Assembly (NCBI GenBank): GCA_964570285.1
Contig: CAZMXP010000012.1
Location: 27,923-91,922 of the forward strand
Length of the DNA stretch: 64,000 nt
Direction: 5' to 3'
Source: CAZMXP01 sp964570285
GTDB lineage: Bacteria > Planctomycetota > PLA2
Position 1 is the first letter of the stretch, and each line of letters starts with the position of its first letter. Shown here in pieces: positions 43,318 to 52,652 of the stretch. Below the pieces are notes generated by a model, which saw only the letters and a program-made list of their open reading frames with translations, was not told where the DNA came from and made no database searches. The position numbers and the translations under genes were made by a program.

Positions 43318-43725
43318 ATGTTGCCGACCCGCCCGACCGTCATGCTCGCGGACGACCACGCCCCGGTCCTCGCGCATGTGGCACGCGCGCTGACGGCGCA
43401 CTATGACGTCGTGGGGTGCTTCGCCGACGGCGCCGCGCTCGTGGACGCGGCGGAACGGCTGTCCCCCGACCTCGTCGTCGTCGATCTGGCCATGCCGGTG
43501 CTCGACGGACTCTCCGCCCTTCGCGCGCTGCGCGCACGAGGCTGCAAATCGGCGCTCGTCGTGCTCACCGTGCACGAAGAGGCGGATGTCGCCGCGGGCG
43601 CGCTCCGCTCGGGAGCGTCCGGCTTCGTCGTCAAGAACCGCATCGCGACCGACCTGCTGCCGGCGCTGCGCGCGGCCCGCGAGGGCGGGCGGTTCGTCTC
43701 CCCCACGGTGCTTGCGGAGGAGTAG
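43318..43725 (+). CDS. Stand-alone response-regulator receiver domain
   Basis: A 135-residue protein consisting only of a receiver domain: VMLADDH (acidic pair), LVVVDLAMPV (phospho-Asp), VVLTVHEEADV (Thr) and FVVKNRIA (Lys). No DNA-binding domain follows the stop at 43725. It resembles the receiver of the regulator at 39162. It may act as a phosphate sink or control partner for the kinase at 36238, or be a truncated NarL-type regulator. Confidence 0.85.
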   Translation: MLPTRPTVMLADDHAPVLAHVARALTAHYDVVGCFADGAALVDAAERLSPDLVVVDLAMPVLDGLSALRALRARGCKSALVVLTVHEEADVAAGALRSGASGFVVKNRIATDLLPALRAAREGGRFVSPTVLAEE

Positions 43726-43769
43726 GCCCAGCGTGGTAACCTCCTGACCCGAACCCCGGAAGAACCCTC

Positions 43770-45728
43770 ATGAACACGCGATCCCGTCCCCCGCGCCCCC
43801 TCTCCATCCTCCTCGTGGCCACGCTTGCGCTGACGGCCGCCGCCGACGAGGCCGGCCACAACGATGCCGGTGCTCCGGGCAAGGAGGTCCTCGAGAAGTC
43901 CTTCCCCTCGCAGCAGCCCTACTCCCCCTACGCGGGGCGCGACTTCCCGACGCGGCCGCTCTTCGGGGACACGCACCTGCACACCGCGCTCTCCCTCGAC
44001 GCGGGCGCGGCCGGGTGCAGGCTGATGCCGCGGGACGCCTACCGCTTCGCGCGGGGCGAGGAGGTGGTCGCTTCGAGCGGCCAGATGGCCAAGCTCTCGC
44101 GCCCCCTCGACTTCCTCGTCGTGACCGACCACACCGACAACATGGGCCTCATCACGGACCTGATGGCGGGCAAGCCCGAGATCCTCGGCGACCCGCAGGG
44201 GCGCCGCTGGTACGACATGATCAAGTCGGGCAAGGCCGTCGAGGCGGCGTACGAGCTGATCAATGCCTCCTCGGAGGGGAGGCTGCCGAAGGCGATGAGC
44301 TACTCGCCGGACACGCCGCGCTACCGGACGCTCTGGCAGGAGATCATCAAGGCGGCCGACGAGGCGAACACCCCGGGGCGGTTCACGGCCTTCATCGGGT
44401 ACGAGTGGACCTCGATGCCCGGCGGCAACAACCTGCATCGCAACGTGATCTTCCGCGACGACGGCGTGAAGGCGAGCCAGGTCCTCCCCTACACGACGAC
44501 CGCGCCGCTCGGCAGCGACAACCCGCGCGACCTCTGGAAATGGATGGCGGCGTACGAGGCGAAGACGGGCGGCAGCGTGCTCGCGATCCCGCACAACGGC
44601 AACCTGAGCGGCGGCCGGATGTTCCCGCTGATCGAGCCGGGCACCGGCTTGCCCATCGACCGCGAGTACGCCGAGCAGCGTTCGCGCTGGGAGCGGCTCT
44701 ACGAGGCGACGCAGATGAAGGGGGACGGCGAGACGCATCCCTTCCTGTCGCCGAACGACGAGTTCGCCAGCTTCGAGCGCTGGGACAAGCTGAACCTCGG
44801 CGGCAACGAGGCGCAGAAGCCGGAGCAGTTCGAGTTCCAGTACCTGCGCTCCGCGCTGCGGAACGGCCTCAAGCTCGAGGCGGAACTCGGCGTCAACCCC
44901 TACAAGTTCGGCCTCGTCGGCTCCACGGACTCGCACACGGGCCTCTCCACGGCCGAGGAGGAGAACTTCTTCAGCAAGGGCACGCCCTACGAGCCGAGCG
45001 CGCACCGCTGGGAGCACGTCTTCGCGAAGAACCCCGCCGCGGGCATCACGGTCCTCGCGTGGGAACTGACGAGTTCCGGCTACGCCGCCGTCTGGGCCAG
45101 CGAGAACACCCGCGAGTCCATCTGGGACGCGATGGCGCGCCGCGAGACCTATGCGACGACCGGCCCGCGCATGGCCGTGCGCTTCTTCGGCGGCTGGGAC
45201 TTCGTGCCGGACGACGCGAACACGCGCATGCCCGCGCGCACGGGCTACACGAAGGGCGTCCCGATGGGCGGCGACCTCCAGGCGGCTCCGCAGGGCAAGT
45301 CGCCGGCCTTCCTCGTGGGTGCGCTGAAGGACCCCATCGGCGCGAACCTCGACCGGATCCAGATCATCAAGGGTTGGCTCGACAAGGCGGGCAAGACCCA
45401 CGAGCGGATCTACGACGTCGCCGTCTCCGGCGGCCGCACGATCGACGCCGACGGCCGCTGCCGGACGCCGGTGGGCAGCACGGTGGACGTCCCGAACGCG
45501 ACCTGGCGCAACACGATCGGCGCGGGCGAGATGATCACCGTGTGGAAGGACCCCGACTTCGATCCGTCGCTGCGCGCCTGCTACTACGCGCGCGTCATCG
45601 AGATCCCGACGCCGCGCTGGACGGCCTACGACGCCAAGTACTTCGGGGTGACGATGCCGAAGGAGGTGGCGATGACGACGACGGAGCGCGCCTACACGTC
45701 GCCGATCTGGTACACGCCGGCGAAGTAG
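43770..45728 (+). CDS. Exported DUF3604 protein (PHP-like metal-dependent)
   Basis: A 652-residue protein with a signal peptide (PLSILLVATLALTAAADE). LFGDTHLHTALSLDAG, FLVVTDHTDNMG, FIGYEWTS, AIPHNGNLSGG and GLVGSTDSHTGLS are metal-ligand motifs of the DUF3604/PHP superfamily, so it is probably a periplasmic metal-dependent hydrolase. It starts seven bases upstream of the PpiC and HupE genes' cluster (eight-base gap after its stop). Substrate unknown. Confidence 0.88.
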   Translation: MNTRSRPPRPLSILLVATLALTAAADEAGHNDAGAPGKEVLEKSFPSQQPYSPYAGRDFPTRPLFGDTHLHTALSLDAGAAGCRLMPRDAYRFARGEEVVASSGQMAKLSRPLDFLVVTDHTDNMGLITDLMAGKPEILGDPQGRRWYDMIKSGKAVEAAYELINASSEGRLPKAMSYSPDTPRYRTLWQEIIKAADEANTPGRFTAFIGYEWTSMPGGNNLHRNVIFRDDGVKASQVLPYTTTAPLGSDNPRDLWKWMAAYEAKTGGSVLAIPHNGNLSGGRMFPLIEPGTGLPIDREYAEQRSRWERLYEATQMKGDGETHPFLSPNDEFASFERWDKLNLGGNEAQKPEQFEFQYLRSALRNGLKLEAELGVNPYKFGLVGSTDSHTGLSTAEEENFFSKGTPYEPSAHRWEHVFAKNPAAGITVLAWELTSSGYAAVWASENTRESIWDAMARRETYATTGPRMAVRFFGGWDFVPDDANTRMPARTGYTKGVPMGGDLQAAPQGKSPAFLVGALKDPIGANLDRIQIIKGWLDKAGKTHERIYDVAVSGGRTIDADGRCRTPVGSTVDVPNATWRNTIGAGEMITVWKDPDFDPSLRACYYARVIEIPTPRWTAYDAKYFGVTMPKEVAMTTTERAYTSPIWYTPAK

Positions 45729-45735
45729 CGGCCGC

Positions 45736-46587
45736 ATGGCTTCCATGAAGCGGCTCGCGCGCGAACCCCTCCTCCACTTCCTCGTGCTCGGGGCGTGCCT
45801 CTTCGCCCTCTGGGCATGGAGGGATACCTCGCGCGCGGGGACGCCCCGCGGCGAGATCCTCATCACCGCGGGCCAGATCGAGCGCCTCGCGGCGGGGTGG
45901 AAGGGGACGTGGCAGCGTCCGCCGACGCGACGCGAACTGGACGTCCTCATCGAGGACCGCATCCGCGAGGAGGTGCTCGCCCGCGAGGCCGTCGCCCTCG
46001 GGCTCGATCGCGACGACACGATCATCCTCCGCAGGCTCCGGCAGAAGATGGAGTTCCTCTCGGAGAACCTGGCGGCCGGGACGGAACCGACCGAGGCGGA
46101 GTTGCAGGCCCACCTCGACGCGCACCCCGAGGCGTTCCGCGTCGGCGCGAGGATGACGTTCGCGCAGATCTTCCTGAACCGCGACCGGCGCGGGGAGGCC
46201 GTCGCCGCCGACGCCGAGGACATGCTCGCCCGACTCGCCGGCGGGGGCACCGACACCGATCTCGACGCGCTCGGGGACCCCTCCCTGCTGCCGGGCCACC
46301 TGCAGGAGGTCACGGCGCCGGAGGTGGAGGCGGTGTTCGGCGCGGAGTTCGCCGCGCAGGTGGCGGGGCTCGCGCCGGGATCGTGGGCCGGCCCATTCCC
46401 CTCGGCCTACGGACTGCACCTGGTGAAGGTCCGTCAACGCTCCGAAGGGCGGACTCCCTCCCTGGCGGAGTGCCGCGCGGTCGTTCGGGTGGAACTCCTC
46501 GCCGCGCGCAGGCGCGAGGCGAACGAAGCGCACTACCGATCGCTCCGCGCGCGCTATCGCGTGGTCGTCGAGGGGACAGCCCGGTGA
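45736..46587 (+). CDS. Membrane-anchored PpiC/SurA-like peptidyl-prolyl isomerase
   Basis: A 283-residue protein. One N-terminal membrane segment (LLHFLVLGACLFALWAW) is followed by a SurA-N-like helical region (LDVLIEDRIREEVLAREAVA) and a parvulin domain with FRVGARMTFAQIFLNRD, LPGHLQEVTAPEVEAVF and SWAGPFPSAYGLHLVKV. It would fold proteins in the periplasm. Its end overlaps the HupE start as GTGA, so its client may be HupE or DUF3604. Confidence 0.85.
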   Translation: MASMKRLAREPLLHFLVLGACLFALWAWRDTSRAGTPRGEILITAGQIERLAAGWKGTWQRPPTRRELDVLIEDRIREEVLAREAVALGLDRDDTIILRRLRQKMEFLSENLAAGTEPTEAELQAHLDAHPEAFRVGARMTFAQIFLNRDRRGEAVAADAEDMLARLAGGGTDTDLDALGDPSLLPGHLQEVTAPEVEAVFGAEFAAQVAGLAPGSWAGPFPSAYGLHLVKVRQRSEGRTPSLAECRAVVRVELLAARRREANEAHYRSLRARYRVVVEGTAR

Positions 46588-47594
46588 CGCGCGCGTCGTC
46601 GATGCTCCTGGCGGCCATCTGCGTCGCGGCGCTCGCGCGCGCCGCGTCGGCCCACGAGGTGCGACCGGGCTATCTCGAGATCTCCGAAGGCGCCGAGGGG
46701 CGATGGGAGGTCCTCTGGAAGAGGCCCATCGCCGGCGAGCGCGCCCTCTATCTGCGCGTCATTCTCGGTGACGCGGATCTCGAGGGGTTGCCGGGGAGGA
46801 TCACGCAGGTTCCGGGCGCGATCCTCAGGGAATGGAGCCTCGAGGCCCCGAGCCCCTCCCTCGCGGGGCAGCGGCTCCTGATCGACGGTCTCGCGGGTTC
46901 GATGACCGACGTGCTCGTGCGCGTCCGGTTCGCCGACGGCGCGACCGTGACGCGCCTGCTGCTGCCCCACGCCGCCTCGTGGGAGATCGCGCGGGAGGGG
47001 TCGGGCCCCGTGGGCGCGGGGGGATTCCTGCGTCTCGGGGTCGAGCACATCCTCTACGGGATCGACCACCTGCTCTTCGTGCTCGGCCTCTTCCTGATCG
47101 TGCGAAGCCCCAGGGCGCTGCTCCTGACCGTCACCGCGTTCACGCTCGCCCACAGCATCACCCTCGCGGCGGCCGCCCTCGGCTACGTCCGCGTGCCGGT
47201 CCCCCCGGTGGAGGCCACGATCGCGCTCAGCATCCTCTTCCTCGGCCCGGAGATCGTGCGCTCCCGCCGGGGGGGGAGCAGCTTCACGCTGCGGCACCCC
47301 TGGGTCGTGGCCTTCGCGTTCGGCCTGCTGCACGGCTTCGGCTTCGCGGGGGGCCTGAACATCCTCGGCCTTCCGGCGCCGGAGATCCCGCTCGCCCTTC
47401 TGCTGTTCAACGTCGGCGTGGAGGGCGGGCAGGTCGCGTTCGTGCTCGCACTCGTCGTGCTGGCCCGCGCGCTCCGCACGGCCACGATCCGCTGGCCCCG
47501 GTGGGCCGCCCTCGCCCCTGCCTACGCCGTGGGCACCCTCGGGGCCTTCTGGACGATCGAGCGTTCGCTGCTCGTGATCGCAGGGGCGGGCTGA
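46584..47594 (+). CDS. HupE/UreJ-2 family membrane protein
   Basis: A 336-residue protein with a signal peptide and N-terminal soluble domain (AHEVRPGYLEISEGAEG). About six membrane segments follow, with FLRLGVEHILYGIDHLLFVL (conserved H-x-x-x-G-x-D-H), FTLAHSITLAAA and HGFGFAGGL, the HupE/UreJ metal-transport motifs. It might carry nickel or another metal. It starts at GTG 46584, coupled to the PpiC gene. Confidence 0.88.
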   Translation: MTRASSMLLAAICVAALARAASAHEVRPGYLEISEGAEGRWEVLWKRPIAGERALYLRVILGDADLEGLPGRITQVPGAILREWSLEAPSPSLAGQRLLIDGLAGSMTDVLVRVRFADGATVTRLLLPHAASWEIAREGSGPVGAGGFLRLGVEHILYGIDHLLFVLGLFLIVRSPRALLLTVTAFTLAHSITLAAAALGYVRVPVPPVEATIALSILFLGPEIVRSRRGGSSFTLRHPWVVAFAFGLLHGFGFAGGLNILGLPAPEIPLALLLFNVGVEGGQVAFVLALVVLARALRTATIRWPRWAALAPAYAVGTLGAFWTIERSLLVIAGAG

Positions 47595-47677
47595 CCACGG
47601 GAGCGTGTTCGCGCTCATCCGATTCATGTGCCCCCAGTGACCGCGCGGTCCTTCGCGCAACAGGAGAACTACAAACC

Positions 47678-48307
47678 ATGCAATTGCGAATCTCGATGCT
47701 GATCCTCGCGACACTCGCCGCCGCCTGCGCCACCGGCAAGACCCAAGGACAGAGCGATGTGGAGGACCTGACCCGCGCGGTCGGGGACTTCCAGAAGAGC
47801 CTGATGAAAGCCCGGGAGGAGCTCAAGTCCACGATGACGGAGTACGACGCCGTGGCCAACAACAAGGACGGCGACCTCCTCGGGCACTTCAAGAAGTTCA
47901 ATCGGGGACTCGACGACGTCGCCAAGCGCCAGGCGAAGGTCAAGAAGGACCTCGACGACATGAAGGCGTCGGCGGGCGTCCTCTTCCAGCGCTGGGAGAA
48001 GAACCTCGAGACGATCCAGGCCGAGGATCTGCGCGCGCGCAGCCGCGCCCGGATGGAAGTCACGAAGCGCCGCTTCGCGGACCTGCAGGCGGTCGGAGCG
48101 AGGTCCCGGGAGGTCTACGCGCCGCTGATGACGACGCTGAGGGACCACGCGACCTTCTGGTCGTCGGACCTCAACCCGGACAGCGCCGCGGCCCTGCGGG
48201 GCGACGCCGCGACCGTGCAGACGCAGGTGAACGACCTCAACGCCTCCATCGACACCGTGCTCGCCGCCTGCGACGAGTACAACAAGGCGGTCGCGTCGAG
48301 GCAGTAG
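47678..48307 (+). CDS. DUF2959-like lipoprotein
   Basis: A 209-residue protein with lipobox LAAAC (Cys 18) after MQLRISMLILA. It is almost wholly helical: DFQKSLMKAREELKSTMTEY, KKFNRGLDDVAKRQAKVKKD, then ARSRARMEVTKRRFADLQAV and MTTLRDHATFWSSDLNP match DUF2959. A ribosome site (CAGGAG) precedes the ATG. It is a periplasmic, membrane-anchored protein of unknown role. Confidence 0.8.
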   Translation: MQLRISMLILATLAAACATGKTQGQSDVEDLTRAVGDFQKSLMKAREELKSTMTEYDAVANNKDGDLLGHFKKFNRGLDDVAKRQAKVKKDLDDMKASAGVLFQRWEKNLETIQAEDLRARSRARMEVTKRRFADLQAVGARSREVYAPLMTTLRDHATFWSSDLNPDSAAALRGDAATVQTQVNDLNASIDTVLAACDEYNKAVASRQ

Positions 48308-48403
48308 CCGCCCTCGCCCGCGCGGCGGGCCATGGGCCACAGAGGGGGGGCCGGGGGGGAGCGTCCACCCCGAAGTGACACGGCGCGGATTCGAGGCGGG
48401 CCG

Positions 48404-48433
48404 CTCGGGCCCCGCCAGGCGGCGGGGCCCGAG
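48404..48433. terminator. Strong 13-bp hairpin between convergent genes
   Basis: CTCGGGCCCCGCC pairs perfectly with its complement around AGGC. It lies in the 287-base gap between the DUF2959 gene and pcp, which are convergent. A frame at 48448-48590 has coding-like third positions but no recognisable product. Confidence 0.6.
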
Positions 48434-48594
48434 GCTGCGGCCCGCGCGTGACCGCGTTCGGCATCTTCGGCGTGCCGCACTCGACGAAGGCGCTGCTCCT
48501 CGAGGAGGACGTGCCGGGGATGATCGGGCCCGCCGCCGGAGTGGAAGGAGCGAACGCGCTTCGGCGCGATCGGAGGCGTTGTGGCGGCGACGGC

Positions 48595-49206
48595 TCAGCG
48601 CACCCGACGGGCCCGCGGGGCGGGACCGCCGAGCAGCAGGTCGAGGATGATGCGGACCGCGCGCACCTGATCGTCGAGCGGGAGCGGGTTGCCCTTGCCC
48701 GGGAGGTCGGGGGTGCGCGGAAGGTGCACGAATCCGCAGGGCGTGCCCCTCCTCTCGAGGCGGTGGCGGGCGAGATAGAAGGCCGCATTGCAGAGGTAGG
48801 CGCCCGCGCTGAGGGAGATCTCCACCGGGAGCCCCGCGGCGGCGAGCCTGCCGCGCAGATCCCCGAGCGGCAGCGTCGAGAAATAGCCGACGGGGCCGCC
48901 GCGCACCACCTCCGGCCTCGAGGGGAGCCGGCCCGCGTTGTCCGGCGTGGCGTGCCGGTAGTTGATCGCGACATGCTCGAGGCCAAGATGCGACCGCCCC
49001 TCGGCGAGGCCGAGCAGCAGGACCGCCTGCCACTTGCGCGCGAGGAGCCTCCTCAGCGCGGGCCCCACCGCCCCGAAGTCCACCGGGAGGATCTCCGCGT
49101 GGACCCGCGGCCCCGCGACGGCACGCGCCACCTGCTCGGAGGGGTTGGCGGGATGTCCGCCGAAGGGCTCGAAGCCGGTGACGAGCACGCAGGGCTGGCT
49201 GCTCAT
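48595..49206 (-). CDS. pcp: Pyrrolidone-carboxylate peptidase (pyroglutamyl-peptidase I)
   Basis: A 203-residue cytosolic C15 cysteine peptidase that removes N-terminal pyroglutamate. VLVTGFEPFGGHPANPSEQV is the N-terminal signature, HVAINYRHATPDNAG the active-site region, ISLSAGAYLCNAAFYLARHR holds the catalytic Cys, and GFVHLPRTPDL the His. ATG 49206 overlaps the kinase stop as ATGA. Its C-terminus (GPAPRARRVR) is short. Pairing with a large Ser/Thr kinase is unusual. Confidence 0.93.
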   Translation of the reverse strand: MSSQPCVLVTGFEPFGGHPANPSEQVARAVAGPRVHAEILPVDFGAVGPALRRLLARKWQAVLLLGLAEGRSHLGLEHVAINYRHATPDNAGRLPSRPEVVRGGPVGYFSTLPLGDLRGRLAAAGLPVEISLSAGAYLCNAAFYLARHRLERRGTPCGFVHLPRTPDLPGKGNPLPLDDQVRAVRIILDLLLGGPAPRARRVR

Positions 49207-52200
49207 GCCGCGAGGCCCCCATGGGCCGTGACGATGGCGCGGTGGAGCGGGACGCGGTCGATCATCGTCTCGCGGCACTCCTCCGGCGCGTGGTCGCGCA
49301 GGTCCATCAGCAGGCGGTGGGCCTCGTCGAGGTGGACGCGGTCTTGCGTCGCCTGCCAGAGGACGAAGCGCGCTTCGTACCGTTCGCGCTCGCGCAAGCG
49401 GGGGTCGTACTCGCGCAGCGCATCGAGCGCCGCCTTCGCGTCGCCCCCCGGAAAGAGTGCGCGGTAGGCACCACCGACGACGCAGGGCATCGCGAGCTTG
49501 AGCTCCCGCCCCTGCGCGATCGCCGCGTCGAGTTTCGCCACGGCGAGTGCGCTATCGCCTCTCGCCGCCGCGACGCGGCCCTGCGCCACGAGCGTCAGCG
49601 GGTAGAGCCGGCGCTCGCCCGCCTCCCGCCGGACGCGAGCCGCCTCCTCCAGGAACCGCACCGCCCCTTCGAGATCGCCCTCGCGCTCCGCCAACTCGCC
49701 GAGTTCGTGGAGGAGGTAGGACTCGGTAATCCGGGACCCCTGCTGGCGTCGAATCACGAGCGCCTCTTCGAGATCTTGCCTCGCCAAGGCGAACTGCCCG
49801 AGGACGGAGTAGATGAGCCCCCGGTTTCCCAGTGCCATCGAGATCATGCCGTCGTGGCCGTGGTCACGGCCCAAGGCGAGACAGCGCTCATAGTGCCCTT
49901 TGGCCTCGGCGTAGCGCCCGAGGTTGTGGGCGACGATCCCGAGGCCGTTCGTCGCGTTCGCCTCGCCGCCGCGGTCGCCGCACTCGCTGAAAATCGCCAG
50001 CGTCTCCTCGAAGAAAGGTCGCGCCTCCTCATACCGCCGGAGTTCCCAGAGGATGCCGCCGAAGTCCTGAGTCACCTCCGCCACGAGCGCACGATCCCCG
50101 GATCGGCGGGCGAGTTCCAGCGCCGCATCGAGACCGCGCCTCGCCTCCTCCTCGCGGCCCTCTTCCGTGAAGTGTCTTGCACGCCGGCACCTCGCGCGGG
50201 CACGCCAGGCAAGATCCCCCGTCTTGTCCGCCAGCGCGAGCGCCTCGTCGAGGACCGGGCCGATCTCTCGATGCCGGCCAAGGCCGGCAAGCCGAGCGGC
50301 CTTCCGGAAGAGGATCGCGAGACGGTCCGCCCCCTTCAGCAGGCGCGGGTCCGCGAGCGCGCGTTCCATCAGCGCGAGCGCGATCTCGCCCCGCTCGGCG
50401 GCGGGCAGGAAGTCGAGGGCGGGCACGAGGTACGGAACCCCGGCACGGGGCTCCCCGCCGTGCAGATGGTGCCACGCGAGGAAGAGCGCCCCCTCCCCCG
50501 CGACCCCCTCCCCCTCCCTCTCGGCGTAGGCCTCCGCGAGCAGCGTGTGGTACTCCTCCCTCAACCCCGCCGACAGTTCCGAGAGCAGGATCTCGTGCAT
50601 CTGGTGCTGGTCGAAACGGTAGGCGCGACCGGTGGAGAGGACGATGCCGGTGCGGCGCTCGATCTCGGCAAGGTCCTGCAGCACGCGCACGCGCTTGCGC
50701 TCGAGCGCGCGGGCGACGAGGTCGGGGTCGAACTCGATCCCCTCGACGGCGCCGACGTCGAGGGTCGCCCGCTCCTCGCGGGTGAGGTCCTTGAGCCGCG
50801 ACGAGAGCAGGTCGCGCACCGCCGACGGCACCTCGATGTCGGTGATCTGCTGCGTCTCGACGTAGGTCCCGTCGGGAAGCTGCTTCAAGAGGCTGCCGTT
50901 CCTGAGGTCGCGGACCAGCTCGAGGATGAAGAAGGGGACGCCGTCGGACTTGAACGCGATCTTGCCCCCGAGCTTCTCCGCCAGCGCCTCGCTCTTGAAG
51001 CTCTCGCGCAGCAGTTCGATGACCTCCCGCGCGCCGAGGCGGCGCAGCGCGACGCGGTGGAAGCTCTCGAGGCGGCCGAGCTGGGCGAGATCCTCCTGGG
51101 CGAGGCCGGGCCGCGCGGTCAAGAGCAGCATCACGCGATGCGGGCCCGCGGCGCGCGCCATCGACAGCACGAGCTGGCGGCTCTCGGCGGGGGCGAAGTT
51201 CAGGTCGTCGAGGATCCAGAGCGTGGGCTTCTCCGCGGCAAGTGCGCGCATCAGGTGGCAGGTGACCGCGTGCAGCGCATCGCCGCGGAGCGGCTCCGCG
51301 CCTGTCGGCGGCGTCTCGTGCTTCAGCAGCGCCGCGAAGGCGGGGGCGAGCGTGGGGGTCACGGTCAGGTAGGGCGCGAGCCGGGCCGCGAGGCCGGTCG
51401 CCCCGAACTTCCCGATGACCGCGTCGGAGATGCCCCCCATCCCGCCGGAGGGCGGATAGGCGCCGTAGAGCACATGGACGTCCTCCTCCTCGAGGGAGCG
51501 GGCGAAGGCGTCGACGAGGCGCGTCTTGCCGATGCCCGCCTCCCCCTCGACGAGGAGCACGGAGCCTTGGCCCGCCTTCGCGCGGCTCCAGATGGTGCCG
51601 AGTTCGTCGAGCTCCGTGCCGCGGGCGTGCAGCGACACCTCGCGGCGCACCTGGATGGGCGGGAGGCGCTCGGCGCGCGCGCGCAGCGTCCGCTCCCGCT
51701 CGGCCCACCACGAGGAGCCTTCGCCCTCTTCGAGCAGCGCGTGGAGCCGGGCGGCGGACTCGAGCCGCTGCGCCGGCACCTTCGCGAGCAGCACGCCGAG
51801 GATCTCGGAGAGGTAGGCGGAGACGAGCGGGTTCCGCTCGCAGGCCGGAGACGCCTCCTCGGCGAGGTGGGCCTGGATGACCCCTGCCGTGCTGTCGCGC
51901 CGGAAGGGGTTCTCCCCGGTGGCGAGTTCGTAGAGGAGGACCCCCATCGAGTAGAGGTCCGCGGCGGCCCCGACCGCTCCGCCGCGGAACTGCTCCGGCG
52001 CCGCGTAGAGGAAGGAGCCCGCGAACGCGTCGTCGCGGGTGAGCGCCACGGAGGCCTCCTGCAGCTTCGCGACGCCGAGGTCCATGATCCGCACGCACTG
52101 GTCGTCGGTGATCAGCACGTTCTCCGGCTTCAGGTCGCGGTGCACGATCCCGTCGCCGTGGATCGCCCCGAGGCCGGCGGCCATCTGCAGCGCGATCTCG

Positions 52201-52559
52201 CGGACGAGCGCCTCGGGCACGGTGCCGAGGTCGTGCAGCAGCGCGCGCAGGCTCTTCCCCGCCACGTACTCGAGCACCATGTAGTTGAGCTGGCGCCCGT
52301 CGAGCAGGATCGCATCGACGTCGATGGTCCGGACGACGTTCTCGTGGCGGACGCGCTTGCCGATCTCCGCCTCGCGGAGGAAGCGCTTGAAGAACCCCGG
52401 CGTCGAGAGCAGGTGGGGATGGACGATCTTCAGCGCGACACGGCTGCCCGGATCGATGCCCGGCGCCTCCCCGGAGACCTCCGCGAGGTAGACGGTACCC
52501 ATCCCGCCGGAGCCGAGTTCGGAGAGCACGGTGTAGGGGCCCAGCTGGGTGCCGATCAC
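49203..52559 (-). CDS. Ser/Thr protein kinase fused to an AAA-type ATPase and TPR repeats
   Basis: A 1118-residue cytosolic protein. The kinase domain (1-290) has ELGSGGMG, VALKIVH (Lys), HRDLKPENVLI (near 139), MDLGVAK (DFG variant DLG) and YAAPEQF. A STAND/AAA-like ATPase covers about 310-600: Walker A GEAGIGKTRLVDAF near 340 and Walker B TLWILDDLNF near 445. The remainder (about 690-1100) is TPR helices (GRYAEAKGHYERCLALGRDH). It resembles PknK-type signalling proteins of Actinobacteria and Myxobacteria. GTG 52559 is chosen because GAGAAT lies seven bases upstream and GxGxxG follows at once. Confidence 0.92.
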   Translation of the reverse strand: MIGTQLGPYTVLSELGSGGMGTVYLAEVSGEAPGIDPGSRVALKIVHPHLLSTPGFFKRFLREAEIGKRVRHENVVRTIDVDAILLDGRQLNYMVLEYVAGKSLRALLHDLGTVPEALVREIALQMAAGLGAIHGDGIVHRDLKPENVLITDDQCVRIMDLGVAKLQEASVALTRDDAFAGSFLYAAPEQFRGGAVGAAADLYSMGVLLYELATGENPFRRDSTAGVIQAHLAEEASPACERNPLVSAYLSEILGVLLAKVPAQRLESAARLHALLEEGEGSSWWAERERTLRARAERLPPIQVRREVSLHARGTELDELGTIWSRAKAGQGSVLLVEGEAGIGKTRLVDAFARSLEEEDVHVLYGAYPPSGGMGGISDAVIGKFGATGLAARLAPYLTVTPTLAPAFAALLKHETPPTGAEPLRGDALHAVTCHLMRALAAEKPTLWILDDLNFAPAESRQLVLSMARAAGPHRVMLLLTARPGLAQEDLAQLGRLESFHRVALRRLGAREVIELLRESFKSEALAEKLGGKIAFKSDGVPFFILELVRDLRNGSLLKQLPDGTYVETQQITDIEVPSAVRDLLSSRLKDLTREERATLDVGAVEGIEFDPDLVARALERKRVRVLQDLAEIERRTGIVLSTGRAYRFDQHQMHEILLSELSAGLREEYHTLLAEAYAEREGEGVAGEGALFLAWHHLHGGEPRAGVPYLVPALDFLPAAERGEIALALMERALADPRLLKGADRLAILFRKAARLAGLGRHREIGPVLDEALALADKTGDLAWRARARCRRARHFTEEGREEEARRGLDAALELARRSGDRALVAEVTQDFGGILWELRRYEEARPFFEETLAIFSECGDRGGEANATNGLGIVAHNLGRYAEAKGHYERCLALGRDHGHDGMISMALGNRGLIYSVLGQFALARQDLEEALVIRRQQGSRITESYLLHELGELAEREGDLEGAVRFLEEAARVRREAGERRLYPLTLVAQGRVAAARGDSALAVAKLDAAIAQGRELKLAMPCVVGGAYRALFPGGDAKAALDALREYDPRLRERERYEARFVLWQATQDRVHLDEAHRLLMDLRDHAPEECRETMIDRVPLHRAIVTAHGGLAA

Positions 52560-52639
52560 GGGTGCGATTCTCGCCGGGAGGGGGGTCCGTCGGCAACAGG
52601 AGAGGAATCGACGGACGCGAATGCGCTCCCGGCCGAGGG

Positions 52640-52645
52640 TACTCT
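52640..52645 (+). promoter_or_regulatory. -10 box TACTCT, leaderless-type promoter
   Basis: TACTCT ends seven bases before the ATG at 52653. It supports the start of the YdjM-like gene. Confidence 0.45.
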
Positions 52646-52652
52646 CTTCTGT

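Noticed and set aside
43318..43725. Frameshifted full NarL-type regulator
   Set aside because: The bases after the stop at 43725 show no helix-turn-helix motif in any frame before the next gene at 43770.
49221..52652. Long plus-strand frame opposite the kinase
   Set aside because: The minus strand shows complete kinase, ATPase and TPR motifs; the plus translation is low-complexity. Only the part from ATG 52653 is a gene.
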